64,000 nucleotides of DNA from Waddliaceae bacterium (GCA_002709385.1 PAQS01000022.1:4292-68291), one strand, 5' to 3'; positions 28,566 to 38,772 are shown, numbered from the stretch's first letter. A program made the numbers and translations. Notes: generated by a model not told the origin, from the letters alone.

Positions 28566-29342
28566 TTAAGATAGATCAGGAGTAAACTCCTTATCCCAAT
28601 CGCCAATCAAAGTTTTTCCATCAGATAAATAGCTTGTATCGAGCCATTCTTGATAGAATTTTGGGTCAATTGACTCAACACCTTGTCGGCATCTAGCATA
28701 ATAAGAAGAACGAGGCAAAATACACTTATTCAGAAAAATGCTTTCTTCAGCACAAAACGTATAAGCTAAGTAGAAATTTCCGGTATTTTTACACTTCGAA
28801 TCCCACTCACTTACAAGAATAGGAATCAATCCATAACCATCTTCTATATTAAAAACACGCATAAACTCATTTCGATCCATCATATATACAGCACCATTCG
28901 CAAAATCCATTAAATTCCCAGTAAGCTGTAAATTCGCAGATGCACGACGTAAAGGATGAGCTTTTTCCTCTTTAGAAACACTAAAATACGCTTCTGTACA
29001 AGAAGCAATATCTCGATTAAACAAGCGCTTAGCTCCCACAGCTCTCATCAACTTACGTTGATCAATAGTGGAATGTTTTAAACTTAACTGAGCTGCATTG
29101 ATACTTATTAGACTGCCGTAGATAAAAACAGGCACTTTATCAGAAGAAAGGACTTTAGTAATAATATCAAAAGCATGCCCCGGGTCAAATCCAAAAGAAA
29201 AACGTTGATAGTGATTTAAATCGATCGAGTTAATTTTTTTTAACCCATCTACTTTTTTTGTATTTACTTTTTTATACCTACAAAAACAAATACAACATGT
29301 TATTAAAAATAAAAAGGTTTTAATAAATAAAAATGAACACAT
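28566..29342 (-). CDS. Membrane-anchored gamma-glutamylcyclotransferase-like protein
   Basis: The 258 residues start with a hydrophobic segment (FLFIKTFLFLITCCICFC), followed by a Lys-rich stretch, so the protein is probably anchored with its body outside or inside the membrane. VFIYGSLIS near residue 64 looks like the substrate loop (YGSL) of the GGCT/AIG2-like fold. Later G.VYMMDRNEFMRVFNIEDGYG fits the family pattern in which an acidic residue precedes a GY. I rate this as a fold-level match; the chemistry is not proven. It has a Cys-rich signal region that could also be a signal peptide. It lies alone between the repeats and a secreted protein. Confidence 0.55.
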   Translation of the reverse strand: MCSFLFIKTFLFLITCCICFCRYKKVNTKKVDGLKKINSIDLNHYQRFSFGFDPGHAFDIITKVLSSDKVPVFIYGSLISINAAQLSLKHSTIDQRKLMRAVGAKRLFNRDIASCTEAYFSVSKEEKAHPLRRASANLQLTGNLMDFANGAVYMMDRNEFMRVFNIEDGYGLIPILVSEWDSKCKNTGNFYLAYTFCAEESIFLNKCILPRSSYYARCRQGVESIDPKFYQEWLDTSYLSDGKTLIGDWDKEFTPDLS

Positions 29343-29505
29343 TTCAATACTTCTTGCTTATACATTATATTCTATAAGCCAAGAATATAGAAAAAACTCA
29401 TGAAGCAGAGATAAGGCACTTGTAAAGAAAACATAAATTTACCCTCAAACAATATCAAAAGCCATATTGATTGAGGGGTATGGAAAATTAGATCAGCATC
29501 GAGAG

Positions 29506-30120
29506 TTAAATTTGTGGAGCTACCGTGAACTCTAGCATTACCTCGTAATCCCCGGGAATGTCATACACTACATCCAGTAAAATACGAGCATCTAAGTCGA
29601 TTTCTCCCCCTTTAACCCCTGATTTCGCTCCATTTCCTCCAACAGTGCCTAAATGGAGAACTTCTGTAGGCGTATCATTGATCGCTACAAAACAACTATC
29701 AATAGGAGCTATTGTTGCCATATTACCTGCTGTCATAGACAAAGATCCTGTATCCGCCTGGAGTAAAAGTTCACTATCAGCGCCTGTTGTGGTTTTATGC
29801 CCCGCACTAACATCATAATTACTTGGTAGCGACCAGCCATTATTTTTCACCTTCAATACAACTGGATCATTACTTTGAATCCCCCGGAGCTGTATTGCTT
29901 TTTCTACAAATATGTACCCTTGGTCAAAATCTGCCTCATTAACATCAGTGAATAAAACCTTCGTATTCGAACCATCTAGATCTAAAACATCAAGCTTTAC
30001 ATGCTGACCAATTGACCCCTTTATCTGAAATGTTGTTACAGGTGCCGCAGAAAGCAAAGCAGTAGCAACAAGCGGAATAGACAAGAGGGAAACACGAAAT
30101 AATTTCCATGCATTTATCAT
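29506..30120 (-). CDS. Secreted beta-rich protein of unknown function
   Basis: The 204-residue product starts at ATG 30120, four bases after a near-perfect AGGAGGT ribosome site, hinting at high expression. The N-terminus is a clear Sec signal: FRVSLLSIPLVATALLSAAP with likely cleavage after SAA-P or nearby. The mature part is Gly/Asp/Thr-rich, with alternating strands, and ends DYEVMLEFTVAPQI, a pattern seen in pilin-like and spore-coat-U-like beta-sandwich proteins. Only one Cys is present. I see no chaperone or usher gene next to it. The function is unknown; a periplasmic or surface protein is likely. Confidence 0.7.
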   Translation of the reverse strand: MINAWKLFRVSLLSIPLVATALLSAAPVTTFQIKGSIGQHVKLDVLDLDGSNTKVLFTDVNEADFDQGYIFVEKAIQLRGIQSNDPVVLKVKNNGWSLPSNYDVSAGHKTTTGADSELLLQADTGSLSMTAGNMATIAPIDSCFVAINDTPTEVLHLGTVGGNGAKSGVKGGEIDLDARILLDVVYDIPGDYEVMLEFTVAPQI

Positions 30121-30299
30121 AGGACCTCCTAAGAACCTCACTTTTCTTCCGTATACTTTTAAAATAATTTATTTTCTACATATGAACACTCCTAGCCCTC
30201 TTCTATATACAAAAAAAACGTAACTTTTTTATTTGAAACATTCTATTTTGTTTTTGGGAAACTCCCGTATTTTCACTAATGAAATATGAGGTTGCTTTT

Positions 30300-30704
30300 A
30301 TGGCTTTAGACAGAAATGAAATGTACACACAGATAGAAGAGTTTGGCTCTACACATCAAATGTTGTGTCATGAACAAATGGATAGAATTTTTGATCTAGC
30401 GGGAATGACTGCAGATAAAAAACAAGTGATTTGGATTGTTCGCGATGGCCGCACAGAACATAGCCCTACTTACCACTGGAAAGGCAATTGGTGCGTTATG
30501 GAAAAAGTCGACCGTTTTTTCCATGAATATGGAATTAGAAGAGAAGATGTGACCAAACATTACCAAGTAGAAAAACTAGGAAACATCGAGTTTTGGGTAC
30601 TTGGTCCTATTCGACTTCTTGAAGGAGAAACTTTCGATAATATTCGAGAAAAACTCAGCCATATTTACGCTCCCTTGCAAGAGCATATGGCTGAGCCTGT
30701 ATGA
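30300..30704 (+). CDS. Hypothetical protein (134 aa)
   Basis: I start at ATG 30300 because ATGAGG stands about ten bases upstream; the frame also allows ATG 30279. The protein is soluble, with several aromatic residues (KQVIWIVRDGR, YHWKGNWCVMEKVDRFF). No known domain is recognised. It is convergent with, and only 4 bases from, the next minus-strand gene. Confidence 0.6.
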   Translation: MALDRNEMYTQIEEFGSTHQMLCHEQMDRIFDLAGMTADKKQVIWIVRDGRTEHSPTYHWKGNWCVMEKVDRFFHEYGIRREDVTKHYQVEKLGNIEFWVLGPIRLLEGETFDNIREKLSHIYAPLQEHMAEPV

Positions 30705-30708
30705 AAAA

Positions 30709-31233
30709 TTAATTAAATTTTTCAGGGTGGCTTTGATAATAAGCCACCGCAGCAAAGAAAATAAGAGTCATGAACTCTTCAATATCTGCCTGCAACCCTT
30801 CTGGGTTATTCGCATATGCAGCTTTAGCTTCTATGTAAAAGCTAAGAACTCGTGTAAGAGACTGTTCTGTGAAGTCACGTTCTGGACCTGCAGGCATTTC
30901 AGATGTGAAATACGCTACAACATCAGGTAAATTTTCCCAAGTAAGCTCAAAACCTTCACTATCACGCTTTTCCTGTAACTCTCCCATCACAGCAAGAAAA
31001 TCACCCATTAAAACATCAATTTTAGTGAGAGTTTCAATAATAGCATCTGGAGTGAACCAGTTTAAAAATAGGTCTCTAAGTGGGCTGTTATAAGACTCTA
31101 AATGAGAAACAACAGCTGGATCTTTCAAATCTAGTAAATCAACAAAACTTTGCCAATTCCAATTAGAATCACTTTCGTTTGATTCTAAATGAACAGCATC
31201 TAATTCTCTGTGATTTATTGATTGAATATTCAT
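30709..31233 (-). CDS. Hypothetical protein (174 aa)
   Basis: Start ATG 31233 is supported by AAGGAG seven bases upstream; a longer frame to 31284 lacks such a signal. The sequence is acidic and helical, rich in Trp near residues 25-28 (NWNWQSF) and 103. I recognise no domain, signal peptide or membrane helix. A small secreted effector or a chaperone-like protein are both possible and untested. Confidence 0.6.
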
Positions 31234-31410
31234 AGCACTTCTCCTTATGTTTTGAGTAAAATGCATACAAACAAAAAATTTCATAGCAGAGAAGTATTTG
31301 TAAATCTTTTTTTTACTTAAATTTATCTTCAGCTACTTTTCCCACCTTGTCATAGACTAATAGGACAAAAATTTGTATAATACCTTTGTTAACAAAGCAT
31401 TCTACAAGTC

Positions 31411-32847
31411 ATGGCACTAAGTAAAACTACAGAAAAAGCAAGCGCACGCTTTCCAATTCTAACTGTTTCGCAACTTACACAAGCGATTAAGTTAGAATTG
31501 GAAGAGAAGTTCCCTCTTGTCCAAGTACGTGGAGAAGTGAGTAACTTTCGTCAGCAGTCTTCTGGCCACCTCTATTTTACTCTGAAGGATAGTGGAGCAC
31601 AGGTTTCTGCCGTTATGTTTCGTGCTGATGCTGCATTGATCAAACAAATACCTAAAGATGGTGCAGAGCTTATTGTAGAAGCTGAACTGAGTCTTTATCC
31701 CCCTCGAGGCAACTATCAGCTCGTTGTGCGTAAGCTTCAGTATGCTGGAGTTGGGGAGCTTTTACTTCGCCTTGAAGAATTAAAAGTAAAAATACATAAA
31801 AAGGGTTGGTTTGCTAAAGAGCATAAGAAACCCATACCAGCTTTTCCTAAGCGGATTGGTATTGTAAGTAGCCCTACCGGCGCTGCTATTCGAGATATTT
31901 TGAATGTATTGACTCGGCGTTTTTCTGGTTTAAATATTATTTTAAATCCTGTGAAAGTTCAAGGCGAAGGTGCTGCTAAAGAAATTGCAGAGGCAATTGA
32001 GCAGTTTAACGAACATTCCTTAGCCGATGTTCTTTTGGTCGGTCGTGGTGGCGGCAGTGTAGAAGATCTTTGGGCTTTTAACGAAGAAATTGTTGCTGAA
32101 GCAATTTTTCACAGTAAAATTCCTATTATTTGTGCTGTAGGGCATGAAATTGACCATTGTATTGCTGAGTATGTTGCTGATCTCCGGGCCCCTACTCCAT
32201 CAGCAGCAGCAGAATTAGTCATTAGCGAAAAACAATCTTATATCAATACACTACAGAATATACACGAGCAAATCCGTCGCTCGGTTTTTCATCTTGTTCA
32301 AAACAATCGCCAGCGTCTCAACGGCTTTTTGCGTCACCCTCTGCTCCGTTCTTCCCATGCCTTGCTTGGTTCTCGGATGCAGCAATTAGATGATCTTCGA
32401 GAGAGCATTGATTTTGCTATGCGGCGTATACTCGATAAAAAACAGATGCAAAATACGAACTTCCGAGATCGTTTAGCAACCTTGCAGCCTATGGCAAAAA
32501 TTCGTTCCTTTCGTAAAGAGCTTATACGCCTTAATCGCAGCCTTGACTCTAAAATGCTTCAATTAATTCGCCCTTATAAAAAGCATTTAACCCAGAAGAA
32601 TCTGCAAATGGATCGTTATTGTTTCAAGCTACTTTCTCTTAAAACCGAACGTTTGCAAGTATTGAGTTCTCAACTCAACAGTATTGATCCTAAAAACCTC
32701 TTAAAAAAAGGTTACAGTATCCTCTTTTCCGAAAAAAAATCTTTGGTTATAAGTACAAGCCAGCAGCTTAAGCAGTCCGAAAAAATTCGGATCCTGTTAT
32801 CGGATGGGGAACTGTCAGCCACATTAAAGGATATAGAGAGCCTGTGA
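31411..32847 (+). CDS. xseA: Exodeoxyribonuclease VII large subunit
   Basis: A 478-residue XseA. It has the N-terminal OB-fold (VRGEVSNFRQQSSGHLYFTLKD), then the catalytic-domain segments FPKRIGIVSSPTGAAIRDIL, VLLVGRGGGSVEDLWAFN, and CAVGHEIDHCIAEYVADLRAPTPSAAA, followed by a long coiled-coil region and the terminal KKGYSIL. With XseB it forms the exonuclease VII complex that degrades single-stranded DNA to oligonucleotides. It begins the xseA-xseB-dxs-nadK operon, a gene order shared in part with Chlamydia. A TATAAT at 31376-31381 lies upstream, but I see no convincing -35 box. Confidence 0.95.
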   Translation: MALSKTTEKASARFPILTVSQLTQAIKLELEEKFPLVQVRGEVSNFRQQSSGHLYFTLKDSGAQVSAVMFRADAALIKQIPKDGAELIVEAELSLYPPRGNYQLVVRKLQYAGVGELLLRLEELKVKIHKKGWFAKEHKKPIPAFPKRIGIVSSPTGAAIRDILNVLTRRFSGLNIILNPVKVQGEGAAKEIAEAIEQFNEHSLADVLLVGRGGGSVEDLWAFNEEIVAEAIFHSKIPIICAVGHEIDHCIAEYVADLRAPTPSAAAELVISEKQSYINTLQNIHEQIRRSVFHLVQNNRQRLNGFLRHPLLRSSHALLGSRMQQLDDLRESIDFAMRRILDKKQMQNTNFRDRLATLQPMAKIRSFRKELIRLNRSLDSKMLQLIRPYKKHLTQKNLQMDRYCFKLLSLKTERLQVLSSQLNSIDPKNLLKKGYSILFSEKKSLVISTSQQLKQSEKIRILLSDGELSATLKDIESL

Positions 32848-33155
32848 CGAAGAAACCCTCAGAAGAATCAACTAATTTGAACTTTGAGCAATCCTTTCAG
32901 CGTCTCGAGGCTATCCTCGAGCAACTGAACACTGGTGAGGTAGCCCTGGATGCCGCTTTAGGTCTATACGAAGAAGCCGATAAATTGATTTTAAGCTGCA
33001 ATAAGCATCTTGTGGATGCAGAACAGAGAGTGGAAGTGTTAATCAAAAACCGTAACGGTGCTTTGGCACTGGATGGAAATGGACAAGCCCAAAGCTCTCC
33101 TTTAGACATCGACATAGATGCGGCTACAGATGAACGGAAACGGAAACCGAGCTAA
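32844..33155 (+). CDS. xseB: Exodeoxyribonuclease VII small subunit
   Basis: A 103-residue protein with the XseB core FEQSFQRLEAILEQLNTGEVALDAALGLYEEADKLI, split here only for description: a helical hairpin followed by a short C-terminal acidic tail. It starts at GTG 32844, overlapping the xseA stop (GTGA), so coupling is likely. It binds XseA with several copies per large subunit. The 30-residue tail (NRNGALALDG onward) is longer than in many homologues. Confidence 0.9.
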   Translation: MTKKPSEESTNLNFEQSFQRLEAILEQLNTGEVALDAALGLYEEADKLILSCNKHLVDAEQRVEVLIKNRNGALALDGNGQAQSSPLDIDIDAATDERKRKPS

Positions 33156-33172
33156 CCGACAAGGAACCATAA

Positions 33173-35077
33173 ATGAGTGATAGCTTGCTGCAGCAAATAC
33201 AGTCCCCTAGCGACCTGAAAGAGCTTACTATGGAAGAACTCTATCTGCTCTCTGATCAGGTACGTCAGCGTATCATTGACGTCATGGCAGCTAATGGGGG
33301 TCACCTTGGTTCCAATTTAGGAACCGTTGAGCTCAGTATTGCACTTCACCGTGTTTTTTCTTCCCCTAAAGATAAATTAATTTGGGATGTAAGCCACCAA
33401 ACTTATACGCATAAGATTCTTACAGGCCGCGATCAAGCGTTCCCTTCAATACGAAAAAGTAACGGCCTCTGTGGTTTTTCAGAACCAAGAGAATCTGCAC
33501 ATGATCACTTTAACGCAGGGCATGCTGGTACAGCGCTCAGTTTAGCATTAGGCTGTGCACGGGCACGAGACCTTTCAGGTGGAGACGAACATTTGATCTC
33601 TATCGTAGGTGATGCAACTTTCACTTGTGGAATGTCTTTAGAAGCACTCAATAATTTATCTCGTGATCTGAAGCGCTTTGTTGTCATTTTAAATGACAAT
33701 GAAATGTCTATTTCAAAGAACGTTGGGGCGATGACCCGTATTCTCAGTTCTTTGTTAAATAATCCAACGACTAATCTCATCAATCAAGAAATTCAAACAC
33801 TTCTTTCTAAAATTCCTGGTTATGGTGATCTCTTAGTTGAAAAAGAAAGACGTTTTTCCGAATCTCTGAAAAATATGGTGAGTCCTTCTGCATTTTTCGA
33901 ACATTTTGGTTTGTCTTATGTAGGACCAATAGACGGTCATAATCTCCAGCAAATGATCACCGTATTAGAACAAGTTCAAGATAGCCCTATGCCTATCATT
34001 ATCCACTGCCTAACGAAAAAAGGTAATGGAATTCCTTACGCCTTAAAAGACAAAGTGACTTGGCATGGCCCTAAGCCCTTTGACCCTTCTACCGGAAAAT
34101 TCTTACCAGCGAATAGCACTCGCCCCACTTTCCCAAAAGTTTTTGGGCGTCAAATGCTTGAAATGGCAGAAAAAGACCCAAAACTCGTGGTAGTAACCCC
34201 CGCTATGCTTGCAGGTTCTCAATTAGAAGCATTTAAGGAACGCTACCCTAAACGCTGTTTCGATGTAGGTATAGCAGAGTCTCATTGCGTTACATTTTGT
34301 GGCGGTCTTGCTCACGGTAAAAAAGTGCATGTTATGTGCTCCATCTATGCAACCTTCCTACAAAGAGCACTTGATAATCTCTTTCACGACGTTTGCTTAC
34401 AACCTGATTTACCTGTTGTTTTTTGTATTGATCGCGCAGGTCTTTCTTCTGCAGATGGCAGCACACATCACGGTATTTTTGATATTGCTTTTCTGAATGA
34501 AATGCCTGAAATGATCATTTGTCAACCTCGTAACGGTCACGTTTTGAAAGAATTGATGAATCGCTGTTTTGAATGGAATCGCCCTACTGCCATTCGTTAC
34601 CCGAATAAGACAACAGATGAATTCGATCGAGTTCTTGAAAAAAGAACACCTGGAAAAGGAGAAATTCTCGCTGAAGGGCAAGAAGTTCTATTGATCGGCC
34701 TTGGTCACATGAACGATACAGCATTAGAAGTGAGGGATTTACTTGCTGATGAAGGTGTAAGTGCCACTGTATTTGACCCTGTATTCATTAAGCCTTTAGA
34801 TGAAGAATCCTTGCATGATCTTGTACAAGCGCATCAATATATTGTGACGATTGAAGAACACGCTGTGCGAGGGGGACTTGGACAAATTATCAATCAATTC
34901 CTCATTGAGCATGGATACAAGAACATAGACGTGCTAAACTTAGGCATACCGGACCAATTTATTGGGCATGGGTCCTACGATGATTTGATCAGAGACCTTG
35001 GTCTTCACCCCCATCAAATCGCAGAAAGAATTAAAGAACGTTTTGCCCTTGAAGCCTCGGTATTGACTGGAGCATAA
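33173..35077 (+). CDS. dxs: 1-deoxy-D-xylulose-5-phosphate synthase
   Basis: A 634-residue DXS. Visible are the N-terminal [14 protein letters not shown], the thiamine-diphosphate region [19 protein letters not shown], the pyrimidine-binding domain [27 protein letters not shown], and the C-terminal transketolase domain with [13 protein letters not shown] in the form [11 protein letters not shown]. The GDATF version of the usual GDGA is slightly unusual. It makes the first committed intermediate of the methylerythritol-phosphate isoprenoid pathway; ispH of the same pathway lies at 50223-51173. Start ATG 33173 follows AAGGAACC. Confidence 0.95.
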   Translation: MSDSLLQQIQSPSDLKELTMEELYLLSDQVRQRIIDVMAANGGHLGSNLGTVELSIALHRVFSSPKDKLIWDVSHQTYTHKILTGRDQAFPSIRKSNGLCGFSEPRESAHDHFNAGHAGTALSLALGCARARDLSGGDEHLISIVGDATFTCGMSLEALNNLSRDLKRFVVILNDNEMSISKNVGAMTRILSSLLNNPTTNLINQEIQTLLSKIPGYGDLLVEKERRFSESLKNMVSPSAFFEHFGLSYVGPIDGHNLQQMITVLEQVQDSPMPIIIHCLTKKGNGIPYALKDKVTWHGPKPFDPSTGKFLPANSTRPTFPKVFGRQMLEMAEKDPKLVVVTPAMLAGSQLEAFKERYPKRCFDVGIAESHCVTFCGGLAHGKKVHVMCSIYATFLQRALDNLFHDVCLQPDLPVVFCIDRAGLSSADGSTHHGIFDIAFLNEMPEMIICQPRNGHVLKELMNRCFEWNRPTAIRYPNKTTDEFDRVLEKRTPGKGEILAEGQEVLLIGLGHMNDTALEVRDLLADEGVSATVFDPVFIKPLDEESLHDLVQAHQYIVTIEEHAVRGGLGQIINQFLIEHGYKNIDVLNLGIPDQFIGHGSYDDLIRDLGLHPHQIAERIKERFALEASVLTGA

Positions 35078-35920
35078 ATGATCATTGCCTTATTTCCTAA
35101 CCGACAAAAAAAACGCTCGAAGAGTATCGCCGTTAGCATTCGAGAATTCCTTGTTTCACGTGGAGTCACTGTTGTTGTAGACGATGAAAATGCGGAAGAG
35201 TTCGAAGCGGCCCCCATCAGCAGTATTGACCCAAATGAAATCAAATACATGCTGAGTATGGGAGGAGATGGCACCATTTTGCAACTTATCCACCGCCATC
35301 CAGATATCCTAGCTCCCGTACTCGGAATCAACCTTGGAAGCCTAGGCTTCATGGCGGATGTACCTATTTCAGAAATTTACCCCAGTCTACAAGATCTATT
35401 AGCAGGTGCCTATCACGTAGAAAATCGTGTGATGATGCAAGGCGGCCTTGGTCAAGAACAACACGGTTTCGCTGTAAATGATATTGTGATTCATAGAGCA
35501 CAAAACCCTTGCTTGGTCGACCTAGCTATTCATGTCGATGGAAGGTACCTCAATACTTTCTCTGCGGATGGGGTTATTTTATCTACCCCAAGCGGGTCGA
35601 CAGCTTACTCCCTTGCAGCTGGAGGGCCTATCTTGGCCCCTGAGCTGGAAGCATTGGTCATGACTCCTATTAGCCCCCATACAATATCTAATCGCCCTAT
35701 TGTACTCCTTCCATCTCAAGAAATTCAAATTCAGTATCTTAGCGAAAGAGATCCTGTAGAATGTACCTATGATGGAATTTCTTCAAAACCTATGAATACA
35801 GGTGAAGTATTTACCATAACTCCCTGTGCTCGCAGATTTTCTTTAGTAAGGCTACATCGAAGAGACTTTTACTCGACTCTACGCTCTAAATTAGGCTGGA
35901 CAGGAAAGCTCAAACATTAG
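35078..35920 (+). CDS. nadK: NAD kinase
   Basis: A 280-residue ATP-NAD kinase. The GGDGT motif appears as SMGGDGTILQ near residue 66, NDIVIHR (the NE/D motif) around 127, and the conserved ADGVILSTPSGSTAYSLAAGGPI around 162-184. It phosphorylates NAD to NADP. It starts immediately after the dxs TAA with no gap, so it is translated from the same mRNA. The NADPH product could serve the reductive steps of isoprenoid and ole pathways; this is inference. Confidence 0.94.
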   Translation: MIIALFPNRQKKRSKSIAVSIREFLVSRGVTVVVDDENAEEFEAAPISSIDPNEIKYMLSMGGDGTILQLIHRHPDILAPVLGINLGSLGFMADVPISEIYPSLQDLLAGAYHVENRVMMQGGLGQEQHGFAVNDIVIHRAQNPCLVDLAIHVDGRYLNTFSADGVILSTPSGSTAYSLAAGGPILAPELEALVMTPISPHTISNRPIVLLPSQEIQIQYLSERDPVECTYDGISSKPMNTGEVFTITPCARRFSLVRLHRRDFYSTLRSKLGWTGKLKH

Positions 35921-35941
35921 GATTTTCACCTCAGCATATCA

Positions 35942-36079
35942 TTTAAACGCGGCGAAGCAAAGAAACTAAGACGCGGAGAAAGTCTTAATATGCTCGAGGC
36001 GTTTGCAAAAATACATAAAAAAGTTCTCCAACATTGCACCTTTCGTTGCGTCGTAAGCTCTTTGCTTCACCGCGTTTAA
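35942..36079. repeat. MITE-like inverted-repeat element, copy C (arms in opposite orientation)
   Basis: Left arm 35942-35982 begins TTTAAACGCGGCGAAGC; right arm 36040-36079 ends TTCACCGCGTTTAA. About 32 of 40 positions pair. The arm sequence is that of copies A, B and D, but here the AAACGCGG ends point outwards, whereas in the others they point inwards. The centre holds nothing recognisable. It fills most of the 211-base gap after nadK. Confidence 0.7.
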
Positions 36080-36131
36080 CTATTCTTTTCTACGATTTTA
36101 CCCTTATTACTGTTATGATCCATCTTTTGGG

Positions 36132-38183
36132 GTGCAATTTCTAGCGAACAATATGACTTTTCCTATTTCTTCAAACACAAACCTAAATAAGAGTTGGTGG
36201 TCTCCAAACTCTTGGGCACAAAACTCCTTCGATGCGGTAACTTCATGGACAGCAAAATATCTAATCGATCAAGCAGAAGAAGCTGTTGCTCAGCTACAAG
36301 AAGACCTAGAAAATCATTCATTAATCGAACTGAAAAAACGTTTCACCCAAGAAGAAAGCAACGAAATTAGCGAGAAACTCCATCATTTTTTACTAGAAAC
36401 CCTCTTATCTACAGGAAAAGTTTTTATACAAAGACTCTCTACTGACTTGCAAACAGATGGAATTGTACCTCTCTATCAAGCATTCAGTGACGAAAACACA
36501 GATAATAGCAACGCATTCTTGGAAATGATAGGAAACGGTTTATGCGATCTTTTTCTAACAGACCCATATCCACCCATATTAGAAGAAGAAATCGATACTG
36601 AACTAAAAATATGTGATTATGACAGTAAAACTCATAAGCAACAATCTTGCGCCCCATTTTTCTGCGAAAGCTTATGCTCCTATCTCATCACTCATTTAAA
36701 AGAAGATCATAAAAAACAAGCGGCTATTTCTAAAGTTCTTGAATTTGATATTTCAAAAGGCTTGTCTATACGCTCCCCCTCTTATACCCGTCCAGACCAT
36801 TTAGTCCCTCTAGGCACAAGCACATACTTTGGAACAACTTTTCTACTCGTCTGTGAAGAAAACACCTTAAGAAAATGGATTCAGCCAACGCTAAAAGTTG
36901 GTATCAATAACCTTCGAAAACATCTTCACAAGCAATCTCAAGAAAACCCTCGATTTATTCTTGAAATCATTAGCGACTGCCTTTCTCTTGCCACGGATAT
37001 ACTAGGTGAATTTCCTTCTTATTGGGAGAGTAAAAAGAAAATATTTGGAGCAAATAACCAGAGCTTCTGGAAACAACGTTTTGACCAAAAACGTTCCAAC
37101 GGCTCAGAACTACTTCACCCTACAATACGTAATTGCAAAGACAACGACGAAGAAAGCCGCCTTCGATATGGGGAAAGTATCGCAGAGAAAATCCTTCCTA
37201 TCATGTTTCCCAATGCCGGTGAAGACCTTCATATTGACAAGCGCTATAAACACCTCACATATAATTGGATTCTTCCCAAAATTATTCTCCCGCAAATCAT
37301 TTCATCTATCCTTGATTTCCTAAATCACCCTAACTTACGCAATAAAATTCTCTATCGTTTGTTAGAAATCCTTCCCACAGAAGATTTGAGTTCGAAAGAA
37401 AATCTATCGCTTCCTCCTTCAATCTCTGTATTGAAAGATTCTTCCGATTCTTTTCGAACAATTGGAGGAAATTTCGTGCTTGCATTGCTTAAAATGGGCC
37501 CAGAAGGAGTAAGCCCTCTTATTCGCAACCGGAATAATGCTATTGTTATTCGCGGTCCGTCTGTAAACCTTGATCAAACAATCATTCGTGAAAGCGGTGA
37601 TTTGATGGAACACACTGTATTGGATTTTCTCTACAAAAATTTTTCAAGGGAAGATGGAGAAGGATTGAGTATGCACAGTCTTTTTGACTTTGCTCTCAAA
37701 TTACTCCTAGATTCCGAAATAGCAGCTCCCGATCAATCTCTGCCAATCAGCGATGAACAAATTGAAGAAGAACTTAAAAAAATTTACTTAAATGGATGGA
37801 CAAATACAGTTGAATTTATCGAAAAATTAATGAACAAAGCCTCTCAACATGTGGACCTTGCATTAAACTGGGTACCTATAGCAGGCCCCATTCTAGTAGA
37901 AATCAAAACCCTTCTCTTTTATCTTATAGATAATTTCAGAGACCTTCTCTTGCAAGCCGCTAAACAAATTAGTAAAAGCTTTGATGGTATGGAACGTATT
38001 GTGGAGTTTCTGAAACATCGAAGAGAGCAAGAAGCTAGAAAACGGGCTGAAGATATTCGTAAGTATTTTCAAGATCCTGCCTTAGAAAACCTATTTCGAC
38101 ACCTCTGCGAAATCTTTATCGAACACTGTATTACAAATCAAAATAGTAAAGACAAAAACAATGCCAACGAATATTCAATTTGA
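36132..38183 (+). CDS. Large hypothetical protein (683 aa)
   Basis: I do not recognise this protein. The frame starts at GTG 36132 or ATG 36153; GGGG at 36129-36132 is too close to one and rather far from the other. It is soluble and mainly helical, with a hydrophobic stretch near residues 575-600 (LALNWVPIAGPILVEIK then LLFYLI) that may insert in a membrane, and a Lys/Arg/Glu-rich end. It overlaps the next gene by 23 bases, so the two form a pair. No signal peptide is present. Confidence 0.7.
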   Translation: MQFLANNMTFPISSNTNLNKSWWSPNSWAQNSFDAVTSWTAKYLIDQAEEAVAQLQEDLENHSLIELKKRFTQEESNEISEKLHHFLLETLLSTGKVFIQRLSTDLQTDGIVPLYQAFSDENTDNSNAFLEMIGNGLCDLFLTDPYPPILEEEIDTELKICDYDSKTHKQQSCAPFFCESLCSYLITHLKEDHKKQAAISKVLEFDISKGLSIRSPSYTRPDHLVPLGTSTYFGTTFLLVCEENTLRKWIQPTLKVGINNLRKHLHKQSQENPRFILEIISDCLSLATDILGEFPSYWESKKKIFGANNQSFWKQRFDQKRSNGSELLHPTIRNCKDNDEESRLRYGESIAEKILPIMFPNAGEDLHIDKRYKHLTYNWILPKIILPQIISSILDFLNHPNLRNKILYRLLEILPTEDLSSKENLSLPPSISVLKDSSDSFRTIGGNFVLALLKMGPEGVSPLIRNRNNAIVIRGPSVNLDQTIIRESGDLMEHTVLDFLYKNFSREDGEGLSMHSLFDFALKLLLDSEIAAPDQSLPISDEQIEEELKKIYLNGWTNTVEFIEKLMNKASQHVDLALNWVPIAGPILVEIKTLLFYLIDNFRDLLLQAAKQISKSFDGMERIVEFLKHRREQEARKRAEDIRKYFQDPALENLFRHLCEIFIEHCITNQNSKDKNNANEYSI

Positions 38184-38769
38184 AACAAGAAGCTCTCCGA
38201 TTTCACCCCCTCCTATCCTAGTCCAAGAAATCAAAGATAACGGAGCAGCTCCGCTTCTTACCCCTCCGACTTATAGAAAAGAAACAAAAGAGGAGCTTTA
38301 TTTGAGAAAAGTCGGTCTCTGCAGCAAAGATGTCTTACGACTCCTTTTCCTTCGACCTATTAACGACTTTCTATTCAACACAGTCACCGCTAGCTGCTTG
38401 GCTTCAGGAAAAATTTGGGAAAGAATATCATGGAATCCTATACATCTTTTAGCGACAGGTATAATATGCCTCACCATTCTCATTCCAGCACTCTTAATCT
38501 CAAATATAGGAACATTCCTTAAAAGCACATTTTTTGACGCTCCTCGAGCTTTTCTAGCTCTTTTGCATCCCGATCTATGGATCGAAAGCTCTATTCAATT
38601 CAACGAAGAAACACAATGCTGTGAAACTCATTTAGTCAGTGCTTACGAACAATCAAGTAAATGGCTGTGGAATAAAGAAAAGGACTTATTTAGTTTTTGG
38701 GATCGAGTGGAGTTGTTCTTAGAAACTGTATTAGATCGCTTCGAACTCACCCCTCCCCCTAAAAACTAA
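38161..38769 (+). CDS. Hypothetical membrane protein (202 aa)
   Basis: The ATG at 38161 lies inside the end of the preceding gene, implying translational coupling. The N-terminal third is Pro-rich and polar. A long hydrophobic region follows around residues 95-125 (LLATGIICLTILIPALLIS plus IGTFL), which could form a bilobed or single membrane helix. The C-terminal part is polar with Trp residues. No domain is recognised. The paired arrangement with the 683-residue protein suggests that the two act together. Confidence 0.65.
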   Translation: MPTNIQFETRSSPISPPPILVQEIKDNGAAPLLTPPTYRKETKEELYLRKVGLCSKDVLRLLFLRPINDFLFNTVTASCLASGKIWERISWNPIHLLATGIICLTILIPALLISNIGTFLKSTFFDAPRAFLALLHPDLWIESSIQFNEETQCCETHLVSAYEQSSKWLWNKEKDLFSFWDRVELFLETVLDRFELTPPPKN

Positions 38770-38772
38770 AAA

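Noticed and set aside
28254-28606. Open frames on both strands after oleD
   Set aside because: They are made of the two MITE-like repeat units, not of protein-like sequence.
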